Shown here: piece after piece, positions 50,906 to 59,486 of the stretch
Layout of the letters: every line of letters begins with the position of its first letter
Numbering within the stretch: the stretch's first letter is position 1
Assembly: GCA_012845835.1 (NCBI GenBank)
Contig: JABAKD010000017.1
Span: 3,161,001-3,225,000 of the forward strand
Origin: Undaria pinnatifida
Lineage: Eukaryota; Sar; Phaeophyceae; Laminariales; Alariaceae
Length of the DNA: 64,000 nt
Direction: 5' to 3'
Program-made: the position numbers and the translations under genes
The notes under the pieces: model-generated
The model's input: only the letters and a program-made list of their open reading frames with translations
What the model was told of the DNA's origin: nothing
Databases searched by the model: none

Positions 50906-50909
50906 TTAA

Positions 50910-51155
50910 GACCGATTCTACGATCTAGCACCCGCCCAAAACCAGCGATCTTCTTTAGTGAACATTCCATGGCGCTGCTCGACACGAGGAAGGATGCTAT
51001 GAAAAAAAAAAAGTGTCTTCGTGTGTGTGTTTTGGTTTTGCCAAGGGCCATCAGACGATGACGTCGGGGTGGCGAGGGGCACCGTTTTCCAGGAGATACA
51101 CGGCCGGGAGCTGGTTTCAAAGACGGCGATTTCGTGAAGAGAAAAGTTGGGGGGG
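50910..51155 (-). mobile_element. B-family element, right end lost
   Basis: Left GACCGATTCTACGATCTAG; the right end runs into an A element at about 51160. Confidence 0.78.
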
Positions 51156-51159
51156 AGAT

Positions 51160-51452
51160 GCGCGCTACGACAGAGGTGCACCAGTTTTTTTTTTCAGGGG
51201 TGTTCTTCAATTCAGGAGCTTAAGACCACTCTCCTCCGGAAAGCTGAATTCAGGGAAGAAAATATAAAACTGAGCACTATAATACACGATCGCGCACCGG
51301 ATGAAGCATCCCATGGGGACTAGGTACGCAACGAGAATCACCATGCAAGGAAAAAAAAAAAATGGAAAATTTCCGATGATTTTGGGTTAAGGAGCCCCCG
51401 TGATTTAGAAAACACAATAGCCAAAAAACGGTATACCTTTCATCGTAGCGCG
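51160..51452 (-). mobile_element. A-family element
   Basis: Reversed copy, ends GCGCGCTACGACAGAGG and TTTCATCGTAGCGCGCGTC; joins the damaged right end of a B element. Confidence 0.78.
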
Positions 51453-51483
51453 CGTCTACGATAGAGGAAGCACTTTTTGTGAG

Positions 51484-51746
51484 GAGTCGTTCTACGGCAG
51501 CCGCGGGCCCAGCTTTTTTTTTTTGGAACGAAATCGCCGGTTTTGAAACCCAGCTCCCGGTCGTATCCTCCTGAAACACGGTGTTCCTTGGCACCCCGAC
51601 GTCGTCGTTCGACAGACCTTTGCACGCACAAGAAAATGTATGGAGGCGCGCTGTTAATAGTTGCATCCTTCCTCGTTTCGAGCGGCCATGAAACGTTCGT
51701 TAAAGAAAAGCGCCGGTTTGGGTTGCGGGCTATCGTGGAATCAGTT
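51484..51746 (+). mobile_element. B-family element with 4-bp TSD
   Basis: TGAG at 51480-51483 and 51747-51750. The interior is closely similar to the copy at 47520 in opposite orientation. Confidence 0.9.
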
Positions 51747-51899
51747 TGAGGTACGGAGTCAACCGCGCCAGGCAGTAGTGAAAATTGGGGTATGATACTA
51801 CAATACTGTAACCTCGGTCAAGGGCTCTACTATACCTCGCCCGGGACCTAATTTTGGAGACAATCGAAAGCGGTCCCCCGATGAACCACCCTAAGGCCG

Positions 51900-52255
51900 A
51901 GGAGTCGTTCTAAGGTAGCCCCCCCGCCCCCCCCCCCCTCCCCCCCCCCCCCCCCCGCCAACTTGTCGTTCACGAAAAATCGCTGGTTTAGAAACCAGCT
52001 CCCGCGGCCGTATCTCCTGAAATACGAATACGTGAAATACGGTGCCCCTTGCTGCCACACTCCCCGACGTCTCATCGTTCGATAGTCCTTCTAGCACGTA
52101 AACAAGAGCATGTTCATGATGAGAATTAATTTTTCATAGCATCCTTCCTATTTTCGGGCAGCGAGCTATCTAGGAGACTTTCGTAAAAAGAAATATCGCT
52201 GGTTTGGTGTAGGGGCGGGGGGGTGTAGCTAGTGGTAGCTACCGTATAATCGGCC
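51900..52255 (+). mobile_element. B-family element, expanded C run
   Basis: Left GAGTCGTTCTAAGGTAGCCC followed by about 40 bases of nearly pure C; interior with small duplications; right CTACCGTATAATCGGCC. Confidence 0.75.
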
Positions 52256-52467
52256 GGCCTAGGGTATACAACGAAACTTGCATGGCGAAGAAAAATAGAG
52301 AAGAAATTTCTGAGGAATTCGGGTTTAAGGTGAGCCCCGTCCTATGATTCACAAAAGCATTTGGCCTTTAAAAACCCGCTACTACCCCTGTCGTAACACG
52401 AGTCTGACCTCCTACGTATCGGTTATGTACCTCCTACGGGTAGCCTTTTTCGGGTTATTGATCACAG

Positions 52468-52534
52468 GTTGCAGGGTCTCGACGACACATTCTACACCGT
52501 AGAGTTGCAACCGTTTTTGTCTCTTGCTGCAAAG
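52468..52534 (+). CDS. possible alternative exon 10 of the metzincin gene
   Basis: Bounded by ttgatcacag and gtaact. Joined from a donor at 49690 (TC|gtgaag) it continues the frame: Ser, then LQGLDDTFYTVELQPFLSLA and AK, ending in phase 0. Composition is protein-like and the phases match. The next exon was not found, and the gap is 2.8 kb, so the exon may be spurious or belong to a longer isoform. Confidence 0.35.
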
Positions 52535-52618
52535 GTAACTCACTCTCTAGGAGAGCTTAAGAAATTATTACCTTCTTATCCAAAACAATCGATTTGTATC
52601 GAGAAAAATATATAACAG

Positions 52619-52891
52619 CTGAGTCGTTCCACACGGTGGTAGCCCGCCCAACTTTTCTTCAACGAAACCGTCGGTTTCAAAACCAGCTCGGCCGGTCGAC
52701 GAGTGTCCCCCGAAACACGGTGTTTCTCGACACGCCGACGCGTCATCGATCGATAGACCTTTCTTTGCATACACAAGAAAAATGCGTGGATACTTTCCTT
52801 TCAAAATGGTATCCTTCCTCGTTGTGTCGAGCAGTCCTGAAGAAGCGTTCGTCGAAGAGAACCGCTGTTTTTTGGCGGGGGGGGGAATAAG
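52619..52891 (+). mobile_element. B-family element
   Basis: Left GAGTCGTTCCACACGG; right end lost in a G run. Follows the candidate exon at 52468-52534. Confidence 0.75.
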
Positions 52892-53307
52892 TGTGAGTCT
52901 CTGCTTGAGGACTTCTATACCGTTCTAAGGCAAAAAAAACTGAGATTGGGAGAAAAAACACGCGCAACCCTATACGAACACACAACAATCTCATGTCTCT
53001 TAGGAATAATAACACGAAAAAAAGGCCAAAAAAAAGAAAAGAAAAAGAAAAAAAAACATATCATCAAATAAAAGGAAATTCCGACGATGTGGTGGTGGGT
53101 TAACGAGAGTCCCGAAATATAATTCAGAAAATGCTTTGGCGCGATAAAAAAAGGGGTGAGCTATCTCTATATCACATACATAGAACGCGTACCTCTCGTT
53201 TTTTTTCTTCTCGGTATGACAGATTTGTGGGACGAGGTACACTATATAGACCTATATATAGAGAGATTACTTCAAGCCAAGAGCCCAGCTGCTGAAAAGG
53301 CGGGGGC

Positions 53308-53595
53308 GACGCGTGCTTACGATAGAGAGAGGGTGGTGCACCACGTTTTTTCTTAGTTTTTTTCTCAGTTTGGCCTCTCCTGAAAACTGTTTTTGGATTG
53401 TTGTAGGGAAACTAGAACAACAGCCACTATACCGCATGAAAAATCCCATGGCCTGGGTACTGTATACAACGAGAGAATCAACCCAGAAAAAAATGCCAAC
53501 CTTCGACGATTTGGGGCTAAGGCGAGCCCCGTCATTCAGTGAACCGTTTCAGACGAAAGGTGCGAACTGCGCCTCTATCGTAGCACGTACGCGTC
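53308..53595 (-). mobile_element. A-family element with 4-bp TSD
   Basis: GGGC at 53304-53307 and 53596-53599; both ends present. Confidence 0.88.
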
Positions 53596-53636
53596 GGGCA
53601 CAGATTCACCGCAGACTTGGACGACCAAGGCTGCCG

Positions 53637-53870
53637 TAGGGACTCAGGCTACGATTGGGGGGGGGGGGGGGGTCGGGTCCCTTTTTAAGGGCTTTTTCTT
53701 TCAGTGGCCCGGAGTCAGTCGCGCGAGTGACAGCCCCCCTGTTCCTTTGCGGCCTTGCTGCTTCGGTGCTATTCTGATTTCGCGATATGAACCCGCAACG
53801 CAATAATTAGCCGCGCTGCGCCAAATCACATCGCGTAAAGAGAGCAAGGCTACCGTAGGGGGTTCCCTCC
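53637..53870 (+). mobile_element. C-family element, internally deleted
   Basis: GACTCAGGCTACGATTGGGG left end followed by a run of about 15 G; right end CAAGGCTACCGTAGGGGG. Confidence 0.7.
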
Positions 53871-53894
53871 CATTTTTCATGTACCTGGTGTTCA

Positions 53895-54328
53895 CTATCG
53901 TACTATCATACCATCATACTATCATGCTATCGTACTATCGTACTATCATACTGTCATGCTACCATACTATCATGCTATCATACTATCATGCTATCATACT
54001 GTCATGCTATCATGCTACCATACTATCATATTATCATACCATCATACCATCATACTATCAAACTATCATACTATCATACTATCATACTATCATACTATCA
54101 TACTATCATGCTATCATACTATCATACTATCATACTATCATGCTATCATGCTATCGTACTATCATATTATCATACTATCATACTATCAACCTATCACACT
54201 ATCATACTATCATTATATCATAATATCATACTATCATACTATCATAATATCGTATTATCATACTATCATACTATCATACTATCATACTATCATACTATCA
54301 TACTGTCATACTATCATACTATCATACC
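53895..54328. repeat. octanucleotide satellite (ACTATCAT)n
   Basis: About 54 units with single-base variants (GCTATCAT, ACTGTCAT). Unit length 8 is not a multiple of 3, yet all three plus frames stay open for most of its length because no phase of the unit creates a stop; the long frames here are not genes. Confidence 0.95.
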
Positions 54329-54329
54329 C

Positions 54330-54862
54330 GCACGAGTGACTCTGTACTCTCACTGACCAAAACACGTTAGGCGGGTTAGATTCAGCGCAACCTAGCTAAC
54401 CATCCCATCGCGGATTCATTTCGAACAATCAAAACAGCATTGCGTGAAAGCCTATGACAGCGCAAGGAACAGGGGGGGGGGGGGTCACACGCGCGAGTGA
54501 CCCCGAGCCACTGAAAAAAAAAGTGGCCAAAAGGGGGTAACTCACCCCCCCTAGGCACCGTACCTTTTTGGTCTAAAGTATTTTCGTCAGTGATACCTCA
54601 AATATATTAGTGAAAAAAGGGGGTACCCACACTACCGAAGCCTTGTGTCTGGGGGGGGGGGTGCCCCCATTTTTTCACTAACACCATGGTAACCATGGTA
54701 GATTTTGAGCCACTCGCGCGAGTGACTCCCGGTACCCTCTCTCACGGACAAAGATACTCTCTCTGGACGAGGCGTGTTTTTTCGGCGCAGCTTTTTCGTG
54801 GATTACAAATTCCATTTTTTGCGGATTGATATCGTCAGCGTTTGAAACATCAAGAAAACTTA
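54330..54862. mobile_element. two adjoining damaged C-family elements
   Basis: Palindromes at about 54485 and 54715 and two sets of C blocks; outer ends are lost in the octanucleotide array and the B element. Confidence 0.55.
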
Positions 54863-54863
54863 G

Positions 54864-55116
54864 GAGTCGTTCCACGGTAGCCCCGCCAGCATTTCTTTAA
54901 CGAAATCGCCGGTTTTGGAACCAGCGCTCTCCCGGCGATATCTCCTGAAAGACGGTGAACCTTGCCATCCCGACGGTCATCGATCGATAGTTCTTTGCAT
55001 ACAAGAAAGTCATGAAGATTACGTTTTCATGACCACTCTTCCTTGTGCCGAGAAGTCGTGAAACCTTCGTTAAAGAAAATCGCTAGTTTGGAGGGGGGGC
55101 TATCGTAGAATCAGTC
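54864..55116 (+). mobile_element. B-family element with 4-bp TSD
   Basis: TTAG at 54860-54863 and 55117-55120. Confidence 0.92.
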
Positions 55117-55199
55117 TTAGGTCGACCGCAAGCAACAGAGCGGGGCTACTCCTATCGCGCGAGTGAACCCGAGCCACTGCAAGAACCCCCTCCCCCCCC

Positions 55200-56150
55200 C
55201 CCCCCCCCCCCGAAAATAGAAGAGAGATCCCCCCCCCCTACCGTAGCCCGAGTTGGACCCAAGGTGAGTTTTGCCCTTATGACCCCAAAAAAGAGAGAAT
55301 GGATCCGCAGAGAGAACCTGTGCTGGCAAAACGCATACATGTTTTTCCCCCTCTGGCGTAAAACATGGTGAACCAATGAACAGATACGTGTGCTGGCCTT
55401 GCAGTAACCAAGTCACAGGATGACGGAAGCCCCCCTGCAATCAACCAATGCAGTGTGTCGTACCATGGATTGATGGCGTCGAAAACTTTTGTAACTAGCA
55501 ACAAGAAATAAAACGTGCGCGCACATCGTCACCCTATTTTTGCGTGTAACATAATGTTTGATTCCAAGGCACGTTGTCCCATACTCCGATTATGGCACAT
55601 ATCCAACTTTTTTTTTTGTTTCTGAATGACCGGCCTCCTTAACCCATTGCCGTCGGAATGTCGTTGCCGTTTTTTTTCCAACCCGAACGTGTTTCGTATA
55701 CCCATTAAGTCATTGTGTCGAAATATGTTTTGCTGTATACTGCGTGGTCGTCACGGGACATCCGGGATATATCCCCAGTTTTCCGTCTTAATTTAATTTG
55801 CATCTTGATATGGTAAAACGGATATCATACCACTGTTGCTTGCTCTGAGATCATCGCGCACAGTAGGTCGGTCTGTGGTCAAAGGTTTCCCCGCGGCCGT
55901 GGGGGTCAGCAGTCGGTCCGTGGTCAAGGGTCTGTCCACGTCTGCGGGTCGCCGGTCGGACGTCGGGTTTTGACTGCCGTGTAGGGTCTGTCTCCTCGGT
56001 GTGTGGGCGGCCGGGTAGTCCATGTTTTCTCTGGCGACACCTCCTCTTTGTCGGGCGATCATCTCACAATTTGATATTGACCAAACCCGATCAGTTCCCA
56101 ATACATACGTAGGGGTCATGGTGATATTGTTCATCAGGGTGAACTTTTGT
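55200..56150. other. intergenic stretch with C run and degraded repeats
   Basis: C runs at 55189-55212, a piece of A-like sequence at 55610-55680, and a GTCGGTC(T/C)GTGGTCAA-type duplication at 55866-55930. No gene supported. Confidence 0.4.
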
Positions 56151-56215
56151 TTTTCCCAAAATCGGAATTTTTGGGAGAGGTAATGATGGGACACCTCTAC
56201 CGTAGCAAGCGTCAG

Positions 56216-56820
56216 CTAGGGGAGCTGTTACGACGGTGCGGTTGGACCGATGTAGGGTTTTCAGTGAGAGCGCAGTGGGATTTGGGAAAGGGGCTGAGGG
56301 AATGGCAAACTTGCCACGGCGGAAAAACAGGATTGCGTGCATCGATGCGGGACACAAGGCACTCTCTCCCCTTGTCGAACACTTGGATCTATTTCCTGAC
56401 CTGATGCTTCCTCAGGCCTTCGCTTCGACTAGTGGGGCAAAGGGGTGCCGACTGACCCGGTGGAGATATTAATAGGATGGCGTCAAGGGGTTGCACGGAC
56501 TTGCGTGAGGGGTGTGCGCGATGAGGTTGGAGATATTGCTCGAGATCACAGGTGTCTCAAGAGGGTCGCGTCGACGGCGCTAGCGTGGGTGTGCGGGTTT
56601 CCGGTACATTTTAACCGTGTCGTGAATAATAAGGCCTAGAGAGAACAACCAGAGTGTGAAGATGGGTCAGCACAAGCAGGAGAGATAATGAAGATGAGCT
56701 TATGAGCGCTTATGCGCGATTAGACCAACAAACACCTGGTGTCGCAGCAGTAGATCAGCCGAAGACGATAGAAGGGTGGGTAAAGCAACATGTCAAATAT
56801 TGACATACATCCATGATTTA
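56216..56820 (+). other. coding-like patch, unassigned, frames broken
   Basis: Follows the end of an A fragment. Plus-strand pieces in different frames look protein-like: RIACIDAGHKALSPLVEHLD (near 56330-56390) and YARLDQQTPGVAAVDQPK ending at a stop near 56802. The frame shifts and stops between them suggest a decayed coding element. Family unknown. Confidence 0.35.
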
Positions 56821-56990
56821 TGCTGGAGGCGTCGGTCTGTTTCTCTGTAATCATAACATTCCAGGAATCTACCAGCAGCATCTGCTGGCCTGACACATAT
56901 CCATGATTTTACGCCGCGGAGACATTGGTCTATTTCTCTGTAATCTTAAAAGACATTCCAGGCGTTCACCAGCAGCATCTACCGGCCCGC
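56806..56990. repeat. about 100-bp tandem duplication
   Basis: Two diverged units with ATCCATGATTT, GGTCT(G/A)TTTCTCTGTAATC and CCAGCAGCATCT. Confidence 0.85.
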
Positions 56991-57794
56991 CGTTCGAAAA
57001 AAACAGCAAATTCCAAGTCAACTGTTGACCTATAAATTCGAAGCATTACTAAACGTGATATTTTATTACAAGGGGGCGCGGGCATGCATCTCTCGACCGG
57101 CCCCCCTCCCATGGATGTATTGTCGGCAGTGGCAGGAGGCATCATACATGAAAAAAAAAATCTCCGTTTGCCACGGAGGGCAAAGAAACGCATCCTTCTC
57201 TATATCTGCCATGCGCGGCAAAAAAAACACCACTCTTCCTTGGTTTGTGCCTGGGGCGGAAACAAAGCTCTAATGGACAGGCGCTACTTTGCGTAAGACC
57301 ACGAAGAAATTTACTAGCGACGCCCCACCCCCGCCTCTCGACCTGCCCGCGCTTTTCTTGCCCGTCGCGAAATATGGTTTCCGGGGCCTCAAAAGAAGCC
57401 ACACACGACAAAACGGTACACTACTTGCGTGCATGTGGAGGCCTCCTTGTCTTGCCAGCTTGAGTGTTAGATAAAAAAAAAAACATGCAGGGGGCGGACG
57501 GACTGTTGTTCGGCCCCCTGTACGCGGAGGCCTTACCTACGAGCGGACGGTAGTTTCCCCGCCGGCAGCGTGTGCTTCTTGTGCTTCGTTGCAATGCAGA
57601 GCACAGAGTGGTATCGATCTATACTGTTGTAACGACTCCAACATTGCTACTGCTACAGGTAATGAGATGACCTGCATCCAACAAAAAAAACATAAACTAC
57701 GCCTGCTGTACCCTCACTCCCCGGCAGCCCCGCTACACTATCTGACCCCGTATGGCCTAGCAGATAGCCACGGGCGTTCGTGCGCATACAATTA

Positions 57795-57905
57795 GCAGAT
57801 ACGCAGGCCGGCCGGCAGGCAGGCCGGCAGGCAGGCAGGCCGGCAGGCAGGCACACAGGCAGGCAGGCACGCAGGCAGGCAGGCACGCAGGCAAGCACGC
57901 AGACG
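57795..57905. repeat. CAGG tetranucleotide-type repeat
   Basis: GGCA/GGCC units over about 100 bp in the intergenic region. Confidence 0.93.
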
Positions 57906-57909
57906 CACA

Positions 57910-59237
57910 CCCCAAGGAAAAAAAAAAAACGCGTGATCCCAAACAAATTGTTCATCATTAAGCTAGGGACTAAATGATTGAGCGACGACACGCTGTATAG
58001 TAAACGCGCGCGTCTTCACTCGAAACGGTGCGACATATTTCTCAAAAAACAAGCAGTAGGACACCGCAAAAAAGACAAATGTTTTGAGCTGTCCACTCCA
58101 GTCTACCCCCGGATATGTGGTAGCCATCAAAGCAAAAGAAAGGCCGGAAGCCTTAAGTCTGTCAGGTCCGCCTCAGACCGCAGGACCAGCCCAAAAAAAA
58201 ACGGAGAAAAAATCTGACCCGTTTTCGGCATCAATCCGGCACCCTCCGCCGTTTTCCCTCCACCCAAACCCTGGCTTCGGAAGCAAGAGGCACATGAAAA
58301 AAAAATCCTCGCAGACACTCAAGACCCCTCCTCGCCTCAAAAAATGGATTTAGAACAAAAAACAAGAGGCACCGGAAAAAACAAATGAGGCAATAAAACA
58401 TCAAGATAAGCGACGCAAGCTCGCCTGCTGGATTCGCCCTTGTCGCCCTTCGTTTCGGTCCCCGAACGGCGACGTTTCGAAAACCACGAAGCGAACCCCA
58501 AATAAATCTCCGAAAATAAAACAACTAAAGGAAAAAACAAATGTAATCCTAGTCAGCTAAAGGTAGGCAGCGAAGCCCCCTAAACACGCTCATGATACCA
58601 CCGTCTCTCTTTCGGCCACACGATACACCTACAACAAACCACGCGGGTATACGCTACGTCGGTCTTGCCCCCCCCCCCCCCCCCTAGCGCTTAGGACAGA
58701 CTCCACTACACCCCCTATTTTCGAGGCGGCCACAGCACGCCCTACGGCTCCAATAAATATGGGGGAGGGGGGGCGATCTCAACGACTGCTATGGCCGAGT
58801 TGACCCTACCGCAACGGCGGGGATCCGATTGAAGCCCCTTTTCAGCTGTGCCGCAGTTTTCGGCCGCGAAAAAACAAGAGCGAAAAAAATATTTTTTATA
58901 TATGTTTCACAGTGGTGGAGGCGTTTATTTAGTACCGAAACGTAAATGCATTGCTGCCGTAGGTAAGCTCGAGGCTTCCCCCCCCCGCTCGAACAACGAA
59001 GTCAATTTTTTCCTACGCGTGGGATCCCGATTGAAATATCACGCCCAGCCAACAAGTGTCACGCCTTGAAAAAATAGCTGATTGGCTGGAGTGAGTACGG
59101 ACATAGCCTATTGGCGGCACGGTGTTACAATGATTATTACGAGGCGTCTCAAGATGCTGGGATGTCGGGGACGCGTCCTACCCCCCCCCCCCCTCCCCCC
59201 GAGACCCAGGGTATCTCAGCCACCAAAAAAATGTTAA
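57910..59237. other. intergenic stretch between the two convergent genes
   Basis: A-runs, C-runs at 58670-58684 and 59180-59193, and no conserved coding signal. The DUF305 3' UTR should lie at its right edge. Confidence 0.4.
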
Positions 59238-59486
59238 CTACTTGCTACCCGAAACCTGAGACGCTTTGGCTCTCCTGGTGATGAACACCGCGGCGAGGAG
59301 GGATAAGCACAGCACGCCCAGCACGGTCATGATGCCGATTGCGTAGCCGGGCACGTCGTTGTCGTCGCTGTCTCTGTTTTCGCACACGGCTGCTTCGAGC
59401 GTCGCGTTGTTGTCGGTGAGGAAGCCGCGCATGAAAGTGATCTGGTAGTTCTGGGTGTTGATGATGTCCCTCAGCACGGCCGCCAC
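59238..59486 (-). CDS. DUF305 gene last exon: second half-domain and membrane anchor
   Basis: The acceptor is ttttccgacgttcag, phase 0. It has 82 codons then a stop. VAAVLRDIINTQNYQITFMR then GFLTDN is the second DUF305 helix, with the usual MRxxL ending. Then an acidic spacer with one Cys (AAVCENRDSDDNDVPG), a membrane helix and RR-containing tail ending QVSGSK. The intron before it is 2.5 kb. Confidence 0.92.
   Translation of the reverse strand: MAAVLRDIINTQNYQITFMRGFLTDNNATLEAAVCENRDSDDNDVPGYAIGIMTVLGVLCLSLLAAVFITRRAKASQVSGSK

Noticed and set aside
53887-54330. CRISPR-like array
   Set aside because: Units are 8 bp with no spacers, and the DNA is eukaryotic.
53879-54356. Three overlapping plus-strand open frames of 114-127 codons
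   Set aside because: They are translations of an octanucleotide satellite with no stop in any phase.
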